From Azospirillum brasilense (GTDB taxonomy: Bacteria > Pseudomonadota > Alphaproteobacteria > Azospirillales > Azospirillaceae), in NCBI RefSeq assembly GCF_022023855.1, contig NZ_CP059449.1:1846501-1910500 (forward strand): a stretch of DNA of 64,000 nt. Direction: 5' to 3'. Made by a program: the position numbers and the translations under genes. The first letter of the stretch is position 1; the number at the start of each line of letters is the position of its first letter. The notes beneath the pieces were generated by a model that was not told the origin of the DNA, did not search any database, and saw nothing but the letters and a program-made list of their open reading frames with translations. This document shows positions 15,992 through 24,800 of the stretch, one piece after another.

Positions 15992-17074
15992 ATGAGCAAC
16001 ACCGAGGAACTGAGCGAAGAAGAACGCCTTGCCGCCGAATGGGCCGCCCTCGCCGAAGACGGTGGCGATATGGGCGACATGGCGGACATGGGCGGCGGCG
16101 GTTCGACCCGCGTCCTGAACCAGGACGAGATCGACAGCCTGCTCGGCTTCGACCAGGGCGGGGCCGGGGACGGCGACAACTCCGGCATCATGGCGCTGGT
16201 CAATTCGGCGCTGGTCAACTACGAACGCCTGCCCATGCTGGAGGTGGTCTTCGACCGCCTCGTCCGCATGATGTCCACGTCCTTGCGCAACTTCACCTCC
16301 GACAACGTCGAGGTCAGCCTCGACCAGATCTCCTCGGTGCGCTTCGGCGACTATCTCAACTCCATCCCGCTGCCGGCGATGCTGTCCGTCTTCAAGGCGG
16401 AGGAGTGGGACAACTACGGCCTGATGGTCGTGGACTCGGCGTTGATCTACTCCATCGTGGACGTGCTGCTGGGCGGGCGGCGCGGCACCGCGGCGATGCG
16501 CATCGAAGGACGCCCCTACACGACTATCGAGCGCAACCTCGTGGAGCGCATGGTCCATGTGGTGCTGTCCGACCTGTCCGCCGCCTTCGACCCGCTGTCG
16601 CCCGTCACCTTCCGCTTCGACCGGTTGGAGACCAACCCGCGCTTCGCGACCATCGCGCGCCCGGCCAACGCGGCGGTGCTGGTCAAGCTGCGCATCGACA
16701 TGGAGGATCGCGGCGGCCGCTTGGAGCTGATGATCCCCTATGCGACGCTGGAGCCGGTGCGCGAACTTCTGCTCCAGATGTTCATGGGTGAGAAGTTCGG
16801 CCGCGACTCGATCTGGGAAACCCACCTCGCCTCGGAACTGCTGGTCACCGACGTGGACATCTCCGCGGTGCTGGACGAGGTGACGATGACCCTCCACGAC
16901 GTGCTGAACTGGCGCGTCGGCACGCGAATCCTTCTGAACGCCACGCCGGACGGCACCATCGAGCTGCGCTGCGGCGACGTTTCCATGTTCCAAGGCCGCA
17001 TGGGCCGGAAGGGCGGGCACATCGCCGTGCGGATCGAGCGGGAGCTGCCCAAGCAGGAGGTCATGCGGCTATGA
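15992..17074 (+). CDS. fliM: Flagellar motor switch protein FliM
   Basis: 360 residues. The CheY-phosphate-binding peptide LNQDEIDSLLGF lies at residues 42-53, preceded by an unusual acidic/Gly/Met-rich extension of 40 residues; in most FliM the peptide is at the extreme N-terminus. The middle domain (YERLPMLEVVFDRLVRMMST ... VVDSALIYSIVDVLLGGRRG) binds FliG. The C-terminal SpoA domain (DISAVLDEVTMTLHDVLNWRVGTRI) forms the C-ring base. The stop overlaps the next start by 4 bases (ATGA). Confidence 0.97.
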   Translation: MSNTEELSEEERLAAEWAALAEDGGDMGDMADMGGGGSTRVLNQDEIDSLLGFDQGGAGDGDNSGIMALVNSALVNYERLPMLEVVFDRLVRMMSTSLRNFTSDNVEVSLDQISSVRFGDYLNSIPLPAMLSVFKAEEWDNYGLMVVDSALIYSIVDVLLGGRRGTAAMRIEGRPYTTIERNLVERMVHVVLSDLSAAFDPLSPVTFRFDRLETNPRFATIARPANAAVLVKLRIDMEDRGGRLELMIPYATLEPVRELLLQMFMGEKFGRDSIWETHLASELLVTDVDISAVLDEVTMTLHDVLNWRVGTRILLNATPDGTIELRCGDVSMFQGRMGRKGGHIAVRIERELPKQEVMRL

Positions 17075-17787
17075 GCCCGACCCTCACGCTCGTCCTCGAT
17101 CTGGTGATGGTGGGGCTGCTCGCCGCGACCATCGCCTACGCGATCATCCTCAACCGGCAGATCATCAAGCTGCGCGAGAGCCGCGGCGAGATGGCCGAGC
17201 TGGTGCGCGGCCTGAACGAGGCCATGTCGCGCGCCGAAACCGGCGTGCGCGGTCTGAAGAAGACGGCCCACGAGACCGGCGACGATTTGCAGCGCACGGT
17301 CGCCAAGGCGCAGACCCTGCGCGACGAGCTGGAATTCATGATCGAGGCCGCCGACGCCATGGCGAACCGGCTGGGCAACGTCGGCGGTGAGCGTCCGAAG
17401 CCGGGCCCCGCGGCGCGTCCGGCGGTGCGCCCCGGCCTGTCCGCCCGTCCGCCCGTCGCGTCGCGCCCGGCCGTCGCCCCGCGCCCGATTGTCGAGGACG
17501 ATCTCGGTCACGACGATCACGATCACGACGATCATGATCTCCACGGCCACGATCTCCACGACGACGGTCACATCGATCACGACGATCTGCCGCCGCTGCG
17601 TTCCGCTGCGTTCCGGAACGAACCGCTGCGCGCTGATCCGCTGAGGGCCGATCCGTTGCGGACCGATCCATTGTCGCGCCGCCCGGCGCCGTCGTCTGAT
17701 CCCATCGTGCGTGAGGGCGAAAGCCTGTCCCGCGCCGAACGTGAACTTCTGCAAGCCATCGAGAACGCCGGCAAGGGGGTCGGATGA
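17071..17787 (+). CDS. DUF6468-type membrane-anchored protein with His/Asp-rich tail
   Basis: 238 residues. One N-terminal transmembrane helix (about 4-26) is followed by a coiled-coil stretch to residue 110 (EMAELVRGLNEAMSRAETGVRGLKKTAHE). This matches the domain of unknown function often found between fliM and the motE-like gene in alphaproteobacteria. The tail has a Pro/Arg-rich stretch, a dense His/Asp tract at about 146-172, and an ADPLR repeat run at about 185-200. The tract could bind metal ions or simply be disordered. Overlapping starts and stops on both sides point to a tight motor operon. Confidence 0.75.
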   Translation: MSPTLTLVLDLVMVGLLAATIAYAIILNRQIIKLRESRGEMAELVRGLNEAMSRAETGVRGLKKTAHETGDDLQRTVAKAQTLRDELEFMIEAADAMANRLGNVGGERPKPGPAARPAVRPGLSARPPVASRPAVAPRPIVEDDLGHDDHDHDDHDLHGHDLHDDGHIDHDDLPPLRSAAFRNEPLRADPLRADPLRTDPLSRRPAPSSDPIVREGESLSRAERELLQAIENAGKGVG

Positions 17788-18740
17788 GCGACGCCACCAC
17801 CACGAAAGGCGCGTCCGCTGCCGTCGGCGGCGAGGAGCCCAAGGTTGTGATCCGCCCGGCCGGGGCCACCCCGACCGGCGTCCGCACCAGCCCGAGCGTT
17901 GCCGGCCAACCGCCGGCCCAGGGTACCGCGCAGGCCGCGGCCCAAGCCGCCAAAGCGAAGAAGGCCAAGGTGAAAGCCAAGGCGAAGCGCAAGCCCGCCG
18001 TTCCGCGACGCCCGCTATCGGAGCGGTTGCGCGAGAAGATGAAGGCGTGGCGGTTCCGCATCCTGCCGCTGACCATCTTCGTCGCCGTCCTGATGCTGGG
18101 GGTGCGCGTCGGCGATCTGTGGCGGATCACCACGCGCGACGCCCGCCTGCCCGAATTCCCGGCGACCCTGGCCCAAGGTCAGAGCGCCGTTCCGGCGCCG
18201 CCGATGCAGCTCGCCGCCAACGGTGCCAAGCCCTCGCCCGAACCGGCCCCGGCCCCGGCCCAGGGTGGGTCGAGCAACGGCGCGCCGCCCAACCCGACGC
18301 CGCCGGACAACGCCGCCCTCGGCCCGGTGAAGAACGAGGAGCTTCTCCAGCATTTCGCCGAGCGCCGCGCCGAGATCGAGCGCCGCACCAGGGAGCTGGA
18401 GCAGCGCGAAGCCCTGCTGACCGCCGCCGAGAAGCGCATCGATCAGAAGGTGCAGGAGATGGATAAGGTCCGCTCCGACATCCAGAAGCTGATGCGCCAG
18501 GGCGATGAGAAGCAGGCCGCGCAACTCGAAAGCCTCGTGAAGATCTACGAGACGATGAAGCCCAAGGAAGCCGCCCGCATCTTCGAGGAGCTGGACATGC
18601 CCGTCCTGCTGGGGGTGGTGGAGAAGATGAAGGAAACCAAGACGGCGCCGATCCTGGCCGCGATGGACCCGCTGAAGGCCAAGGAACTCACCTCCGCCCT
18701 CATCGAACGGCGTGGTCTGCCCACGGCACCGAAAAACTGA
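17784..18740 (+). CDS. MotE-like motor accessory protein (MgtE N-domain)
   Basis: 318 residues. Basic cytoplasmic N-terminus to about 85, one transmembrane helix (RILPLTIFVAVLMLGVRV), a Pro/Ala linker, a long coiled coil at about 190-245 (ERRAEIERRTRELEQREALLTAAEKRI), and an MgtE-type C-terminal helical domain (LVKIYETMKPKEAARIFEELDMPVLLGVVEKM). The layout is that of rhizobial MotE, a periplasmic chaperone for MotC. No motC homologue is recognisable; the secreted TPR protein at 21.9 kb could be a functional partner. Confidence 0.8.
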   Translation: MSDATTTKGASAAVGGEEPKVVIRPAGATPTGVRTSPSVAGQPPAQGTAQAAAQAAKAKKAKVKAKAKRKPAVPRRPLSERLREKMKAWRFRILPLTIFVAVLMLGVRVGDLWRITTRDARLPEFPATLAQGQSAVPAPPMQLAANGAKPSPEPAPAPAQGGSSNGAPPNPTPPDNAALGPVKNEELLQHFAERRAEIERRTRELEQREALLTAAEKRIDQKVQEMDKVRSDIQKLMRQGDEKQAAQLESLVKIYETMKPKEAARIFEELDMPVLLGVVEKMKETKTAPILAAMDPLKAKELTSALIERRGLPTAPKN

Positions 18741-18768
18741 ATACGTCCTTTGATTGCGATGACGGGAA

Positions 18769-18802
18769 GGTGGGTATGACCGTGCGGTTGGTCATACCCA
18801 CC
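18769..18802 (+). terminator. Hairpin ending the fliL operon
   Basis: Perfect 13-bp inverted repeat GGTGGGTATGACC/GGTCATACCCACC with an 8-base loop, 28 bases after the motE-like stop. No T-run follows, so it may be a processing or Rho-assisted end. Confidence 0.5.
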
Positions 18803-18942
18803 GCCCGCTACGCATCTACTGAATATACGTACACGTACTGTCAGGATGGTAGAGGGCCTGCAACGGTCGGCTTCGTTTCATGTTGGCTCCGGCGTGTTCG
18901 GGCAACGCAAGTTTGCCCAACAACAAGAAGGAAGGAGACAAG

Positions 18943-19281
18943 ATGAACGACCAGAACCAGGGCCGTAGCTCGGGCGGTCAGCACTCCGGCGGCAACTTCA
19001 AGAACGATCCGGAGCGCGCGGCGGAAGCCGGCCACAAGGGCGGTCAGGTTTCCGGCGGCAACTTCAAGAACGACCCGGAGCGTGCCTCCGAAGCCGGCCA
19101 CAAGGGTGGACAGGCGTCCGGCGGCAACTTCAAGAACGACCCGGAACGTGCGTCCGAAGCCGGCCACAAGGGTGGGCAGGCGTCCGGCGGCAACTTCAAG
19201 AACGATCCGGAACGCGCATCGGAAGCGGGCCGCAAGGGCGGCGAACACAGCCATGGTGGCGGGCGGAGCAGCGGCAGCTGA
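18943..19281 (+). CDS. KGG-repeat general stress protein
   Basis: 112 residues made almost entirely of four 22-residue units SGGNFKNDPERASEAGHKGG, flanked by GRSSGGQH and a Gly/Ser/His tail. This is the KGG/con-10-like family of small hydrophilic proteins associated with stress, often in the general stress regulon. The start is fixed by GGAAGGAG ten bases upstream. I see no clear EcfG site (GGAAC-N17-CGTT) in the 200 bases upstream. The gene is not flagellar despite its setting. Confidence 0.9.
   Translation: MNDQNQGRSSGGQHSGGNFKNDPERAAEAGHKGGQVSGGNFKNDPERASEAGHKGGQASGGNFKNDPERASEAGHKGGQASGGNFKNDPERASEAGRKGGEHSHGGGRSSGS
18985..19248 (+). repeat. Four tandem 66-base repeats inside the KGG gene
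   Basis: Units begin at 18985, 19051, 19117 and 19183, all starting TCCGGCGGCAACTTCAAGAA. Units 2-4 are nearly identical and unit 1 and the end of unit 4 diverge slightly. The repeat number may vary between strains through slippage. Confidence 0.95.
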
Positions 19282-19372
19282 CTGCTGGTACTGTTTTACC
19301 GGAACATTTCACCCCTGACTGTTTCATTGGCGTACCAGCCTGACGGAACAGTCGCACGGTGCAACGGTGAAG

Positions 19373-19400
19373 AAGGGCCGCCCTCGAGGCGGCCCTTTGT
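19373..19400 (+). terminator. Rho-independent terminator after the KGG gene
   Basis: Perfect 10-bp stem AAGGGCCGCC/GGCGGCCCTT with a 5-base loop, then TTTGTCCGTTT. It lies about 90 bases after the stop. Confidence 0.8.
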
Positions 19401-19558
19401 CCGTTTGCGGACTCCGCTTGAAACAAATTGCCGCAGCTTTCTTTAAAGTTCGACAATGGCGAGCGTTGGTTGAAGGCGCGCGGGCGCAGAACAACGCTTC
19501 CGCTTTCTTTCCGGCAGGGCGATTCCACGCCGTCTTTGCGTTGCGACGTTTCAGGCGC

Positions 19559-19590
19559 TTAACGGCGTGTTAACCGAGCGAAATTAGGGT
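19559..19590 (+). promoter_or_regulatory. CtrA-type promoter of the cheZ-mot operon
   Basis: TTAA-CGGCGTG-TTAA at 19559-19573 is a perfect TTAA-N7-TTAA CtrA box, followed by C. TAGGGT at 19585-19590 starts 15 bases after the second half-site, placing the box across the -35 region as in CtrA-activated Caulobacter flagellar promoters. The rest of the 461-base gap before cheZ (19282-19742) holds the KGG terminator and no gene I can support. About 145 bases of leader precede the cheZ ATG. Confidence 0.75.
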
Positions 19591-19742
19591 TGGAAAGGCT
19601 GACGAGGCTCCGAGTCGGCGGCGGCCGTGCGAGGACGCGAGGTTGGGTCGAACCCGCTTCCGGCGTCTGCGTCCGGGCCGGCCGACGCACCCGATCGCAC
19701 GCAGGCCGGACAAGACCACGGAACGCTCACATCGGAACGCAC

Positions 19743-20459
19743 ATGGCCCCGCCCGTTTCCTCCTCGCTCGCCGACCAGAAGCTCCTGCGCCAGCAGCTCG
19801 ATGCCGCCCATGCCGAAGCGGCCCAGCCGCTGAGCCGCGAGGAGGTGACGGACATCGTCCGCTCCATCCTCGGCAGCATGGACGGCGACATCTCCGCCAC
19901 CGACCTGCGCCTCTACAAGGAGGTGGTCGACCTCGCCCGCTTCATCGAGAGCGCCAAGCAGGAACTGGCGGCGCTCCAACCCGCCGAAATCCGTGACCAG
20001 CACATCCCGAACGCCACCGATGAGCTGGACGCCGTCGTCGGCGCCACGGAACAGGCCACCTTCGCCATCTTCGACGCCTGCGACGTCATCACCGGCATCT
20101 CCGGCCAGATCGACCCGGAGAATTCCGCGAAGCTGACCGAGCAGGTGACCAAGATCTTCGAGGCCTGCAACTTCCAGGACATTACTGGCCAGCGCATCTC
20201 CAAGGTCGTGCGCACTCTCAAGCACATCGAATCGAAGGTGGACATGATCGTCGCGGCCTTTGGCGACGAGGTGCGGCAGAACCACACCCGCCCCGCCGCC
20301 GCGGTTGCCGTGGCTGAGGCCCACGCCGACCCGGCCCCGAACTTCGCCACCGACCGCCCGGCGGACGACCCGGAGGCCGGGCTGCTGCACGGGCCGCAGA
20401 TGACCAGCGCCGCCATGGATCAGGACGAGATCGACCGCCTGCTGGCGAGCTTCGATTAA
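19743..20459 (+). CDS. cheZ: Chemotaxis phosphatase CheZ
   Basis: 238 residues. The long helical hairpin carries the catalytic motif CNFQDITGQRISKV, in which D146 and Q150 correspond to the E. coli catalytic Asp and Gln. A Pro/Ala linker leads to the C-terminal CheY-binding peptide MDQDEIDRLLASFD at the extreme end. CheZ dephosphorylates CheY-P and resets the motor. It heads an operon with two MotB-like genes. The C-terminal peptide closely resembles the CheY-binding peptide of FliM in this window. Confidence 0.94.
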   Translation: MAPPVSSSLADQKLLRQQLDAAHAEAAQPLSREEVTDIVRSILGSMDGDISATDLRLYKEVVDLARFIESAKQELAALQPAEIRDQHIPNATDELDAVVGATEQATFAIFDACDVITGISGQIDPENSAKLTEQVTKIFEACNFQDITGQRISKVVRTLKHIESKVDMIVAAFGDEVRQNHTRPAAAVAVAEAHADPAPNFATDRPADDPEAGLLHGPQMTSAAMDQDEIDRLLASFD

Positions 20460-20463
20460 TCCC

Positions 20464-21150
20464 ATGGCTGCGCCCGGCCACAAGAAGCCGGACCTGTCGG
20501 GCAGCCGGCCGAACCCGAACAACGGAAGCATCGTGCTTCTGCTGTCGCTGTTCCTGCTGCTGCTCGTCTTCTTCATCGTTCTGAACGCCCAGTCCGTGCA
20601 GACCGCCCAGCGGGTGCGCACGGTGCTGGTGTCGCTGGAGCGCAGCTTCCCCGCCTTCTACATCGACCCCCGCCTGCGCGAACCGGCGGACCCGTTGGCC
20701 TCGCGCGCCGGCACCGTCTTCGCCGTGCAGCGGCTGGACGGTCTGGGCAATCTGTTCGCCACCGCCATCGCCGTGGCGAAGGTGGACAGCGTCACGCCGG
20801 GTCGCCTGTTGGAGGTGCGCCTGCCCGCCGACGAGCTGTTCCTTCCCGGCACGGCCGACCTGCGCCCGGACCGCATCGGCCTGATCGACCGGGTGGCCGA
20901 CGCGCTGCTGCAGAACCGTCCCGGCGAGCGGATCGAGCTGGACGCGCTGCTGTCCATCGGCCCGGCGGGCGGCCCCAGCCAGCCGCCCGGCCCGGTGGTG
21001 CGGGCCGGCGCGCTGGCCCGGCTGCTGATCGCCGACGGGGCGCCGGCGGACGCGGTGACGGTGGGCATCGAGCGCGGCGCGCCGGGCGCCGTCCGCCTGC
21101 TGTTCAGCCTGCGCGCCATGGACGATGCGCCGGGGGGAGGGCGCCGATGA
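20464..21150 (+). CDS. MotB-like membrane protein lacking the ion-binding aspartate
   Basis: 228 residues. One N-terminal transmembrane helix (GSIVLLLSLFLLLLVFFIVLN, about 21-41), then a periplasmic part with a degenerate OmpA/MotB-like fold (LLEVRLPADELFLPGTADLRPDRIGLIDRVADALLQNRPGERIEL). Without gaps it aligns with the downstream MotB-like protein. The position of that protein's D28 is Ser28 here. It therefore looks unable to conduct protons itself. It lies 4 bases after cheZ and overlaps the next gene by 4 bases. Confidence 0.75.
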   Translation: MAAPGHKKPDLSGSRPNPNNGSIVLLLSLFLLLLVFFIVLNAQSVQTAQRVRTVLVSLERSFPAFYIDPRLREPADPLASRAGTVFAVQRLDGLGNLFATAIAVAKVDSVTPGRLLEVRLPADELFLPGTADLRPDRIGLIDRVADALLQNRPGERIELDALLSIGPAGGPSQPPGPVVRAGALARLLIADGAPADAVTVGIERGAPGAVRLLFSLRAMDDAPGGGRR

Positions 21151-21884
21151 TCCGCCTCCCCAAGCTGCCCAAGGCCGAGGACAAGAGCGGCGGCCACAAC
21201 CGGACGATCTGGCTGATCAGCTTCACCGACCTGATGTCGCTGCTGCTCGCCTTCTTCGTGCTGATGTATTCGATGAGCGAGCCGGAAGCCCAGCGCTGGA
21301 CCGGGCTGGTCAAGTCGCTATCGTCGGCCCGCTCCACCGCGGTCACGCCCTCGGCGACGCCGCCCGAGCCGAAGGCCGCCTTCAACGCCGCCACGGTGGA
21401 GTCATATTCGGCGATCAATCTGGATTATCTCAGCGCCCTGCTTCGTACCCAGACCGCGGCCAACGAAGATCTGGCGGCGGTGGAGGTGCGGCGGGAGGAC
21501 GACCGCGTGGTGATCGGCCTGCCGGCCCATGTGATGTTCGACCCGACCGGCGGCAGCTTCACCGACCAGGGGCGGCGCGTGCTGTATCTGCTGGGTGCGG
21601 CGGTGGGCCGGATCGGCAACCGGATCGAGGTGGTCGGGCACGCCGAGCGGGAGGACCAGTCCGCGGGGCTGGCCTGGGAACGCGCCCTGACGCGCGCGGT
21701 TGCCGTTGCGGCGCTGCTGCGCGAAACGGGCTACAAGCGCGACCTCGTGGCGCGCAGCCTGATGAGCGAAACGCCCGGCATCGATCCGGTGCCCGGCGGG
21801 GCGCGGGTCGATGTTGTGGTGCGTGAGGAGACGGCAGGCCCGCCCGTGTCCGGGGCGGCCACCGATGCGGAGCCGGAGGAGTGA
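21147..21884 (+). CDS. MotB-like stator protein
   Basis: 245 residues. The transmembrane segment SFTDLMSLLLAFFVLMYSM carries D28, the equivalent of the E. coli MotB proton-binding Asp32 in a D-F/L-M pattern. An Ala/Pro plug linker follows, then an OmpA-like peptidoglycan-binding domain (RVVIGLPAHVMFDPTGGSFTDQGRRVLYLLG ... IEVVGHAEREDQ ... WERALTRAVAVAALLRETG). It should pair with a MotA-type protein, which is not in this window. The stop overlaps the start of the TPR gene (ATGA-type). Confidence 0.85.
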   Translation: MIRLPKLPKAEDKSGGHNRTIWLISFTDLMSLLLAFFVLMYSMSEPEAQRWTGLVKSLSSARSTAVTPSATPPEPKAAFNAATVESYSAINLDYLSALLRTQTAANEDLAAVEVRREDDRVVIGLPAHVMFDPTGGSFTDQGRRVLYLLGAAVGRIGNRIEVVGHAEREDQSAGLAWERALTRAVAVAALLRETGYKRDLVARSLMSETPGIDPVPGGARVDVVVREETAGPPVSGAATDAEPEE

Positions 21885-24800
21885 AACGGATGGGGCGGGG
21901 CAGGGCATACCGGCGCTGGCTGAGCGGCTTCGTGGCCGCCACGGCCCTGCTTGCCGCCCAGATTGCCGTCACCCCGGCTGCCTGGGCCGTTGACGTTCCG
22001 GTGCGCGCCGCCACCCACAAGACCTTCGGGCGCATGGTCTTTGACTGGCCGCGCCAGACGGGCTACAGCGCGTCGGTGGAGGGCAACACGCTGGTCGTCC
22101 GCTTCGACGAGCCGATCAACGCCGCGCTGGACCGCACCGTTGCGGCCTTGCCCGGCTATCTGTCCGGTGTGAGGATCGGCGGCGACGGAAAGACGGTGAC
22201 CTTCGACCTGAAGCGGCCGGTGACGCTGAAGAGCTTCCGCAACGGCAACGCCGTGGCGCTCGACCTGACCCCCGCCGCGGAAGCGCCGGCCCAGAGCCAG
22301 ACGCCGGCCCAACCCCCCGCTCCAGCGGCCAAGGCCGAGACACCGGCCGCACCCGCTCCGGCGCGCTCCGCAGGGCGGGTGACGGTCAGCGCGGCCGACA
22401 CGCCGGAGCAGAGCCGCCTGTCCTTCACTTGGCCGGAGGGCGCCAACTACACGCTGCGTCGCGACGGCGCATCGGCCACGCTGCTGTTCGATCGCAACGG
22501 CAATGCCGATCTGGCGCCGGTGGCGAGGACGGCGCTGCGCAACATCCAGAACGTGGAGCAGTTCCTGCAGGCCAACGGCGCGCTGGCGGTGACCTTCGCC
22601 GTGCCGCAGGACGCCGAGATCAAGGACAGCAAGTCCGGCCGGTCCGTGGTGATCGACGTGCAGAATCCGGGCACGCGCGCCGGTCTGCCGACGGGCGACG
22701 CGGCGAGTGCGCCGCCGCCCGGCGCCACCACGACCACGGTGCGTCCACCCTCGGCCGCAGCCGCAGCCCCGCAACCCGCGACACCCCCGGCCGCCGCACG
22801 GCCGGCTGCGGCGCCTCCCCCGGCGAAGGAGGTCGCGGCGGCTCCTGCGCCCACCAAACCCGAAGGGGCCAAACCCGATCCGGCGAAAGCCGAGCCGCAG
22901 GGGCCGACGCTGGTCTTTGACGCGGGTGGCCCAGCCTCCATCGCCGTCTACCCGCGCGCCGGCCATCTTTACATCGTGTTCGACAAGCCCCTGCCCATCG
23001 GCGCCGGAAAGGCCATCGGCGGGGCCGGGACGGTCGGCGCGATCGAGCCGGTGCCGGCCACCGGCGGCAGTGCCTTCCGCACCAGGATCGGCGCGCTGGT
23101 CTGGCCGAAGATCGAACGGCAGGGGACGAGCTGGAAGATCACGCCGACCAGCCGCCTGACCGGCACGCCGCCCTTCGAGCTGAAGATCGATCCGGAGCCG
23201 GATTTCCTGCTGGGCGCCCGTCTGCTGGTGCGCGCCGCGGACGCGGCGACCGTGGTGACGCTGTCCGACCCCGACGTCGGCGACCGCCTCCAGGTCGTTC
23301 CGCTGCCGGCTCCCGGCAACGCCATCCCCGAATCGCACCGCTACGCCGACCTGGAACTGCTGCCCAGCTACCAGGGCGTCGTCGTCCGGCCCATCGCGGA
23401 CGCCATCACCGTGCGCCCGGTGAAGGAAGGGGTGGAGGTGACCGCGGCGGGGGGCCTTCACCTGTCGCCCATGGCCGACGCCGGAAACCGCCCGGTGGCA
23501 TCGGCGCAGACGGCCTCGCTGCCGCCGAAGCCGTCCCCCGGCGGCGCGTCCAACACGCTGACTCCGCCCACAGACCCGAAGCCGGTGCCCTCCGGGCGCC
23601 GCCTGTTCGACCTGCCGGCCTGGAAGAAGGGCGACCTCGACCATTACACCGAGGCGCGGCAGAACCTTCAGCTCAACATCGTCAACGCGCCGGATTCCGA
23701 ACGGCCCCGCGCCCAGCTCGACCTCGCCCGCTTCTATCTGGCGAACGGCTTCGGGCAGGAGGCCATCGGCATGATGGACGTGTTGCAGGAGGCCCAGCCC
23801 GACCTGGAAGGCTGGCCGGAGTTCCGCGCCCTGCGCGGGGCGGCGCGCTTCCTGGCGGGAAACACCGATGCCGCGGCGGAGGATTTCGCCCATCCGAACC
23901 TCGCCAACAACGGCGAGGCCGCGCTGTGGCGCGCCGCCATCGCGGCGGACCGCAACGACTGGCCGGCGGCCCAGGCCGGTTTCAAGGCGGCGGCGCCGAT
24001 CCTGAATTCCTACCCCGACCCGATCCTGACCAAGCTGGCGACCCGCGCCGCCGAGGCCGCGCTGAAGACCGGCGACGCGCCCTTTGCCAAGCGGCTGCTC
24101 GACCGCATCGTCGAGCGTGGGGGCACGGACGCCGAGGAGCGGCCCGATGTCCAGTACCTCCGCGGCCTCTACTACGCCCAGACCAACGAGCCGGAGCGGG
24201 CGCTGGAGCAGCTGACCGCCTCCTACAACAGCCTCGACCGCTATTACCGGGCCAAGGCCGGGCTGGCGCTGGTGAACCTGCAACTGGCGGAAGGCCGCAT
24301 GTCGCCGCCCGCCGCGGCGGAGCGGCTGGCCGGACTGACCTTCACATGGCGCGGCGACGAGCTGGAGATGCAGATCCGCCAGCGCATGGGCGAGGTGCTG
24401 ATCGCTGCCGGCCAGTACGCCGATGGCTTCAACGCCATGAAGGAGACCGCCGCGCTGGTCGCCGACACGCCGCGGGCGGAGGAGATCACCCGCGAGATGT
24501 CGCGCATCTTCGCCGACCTCTACAAGGACGGGGCGCAGAAGCTGCCGACCATCGAGGCGCTCCAGCTCTACGACCAGTTCCGCGAGCTGACCCCGGTGGG
24601 CGAGGCGGGAGACGAGGTGATCCGGCAGCTCGCCGAGCGGCTGATCTCGGTGGACCTGCTGAACCGCGCCGCCGACCTGCTGCAGCATCAGGTGGAATAC
24701 CGCCTGTCCGGCGAGGACAAGGCGCGCGTCGGCACCCGGCTCGCCTCCGTCCGGCTGCTCGACAACAAGCCGGAGGACGCCCTGCGCGCGCTGGAGCTGT

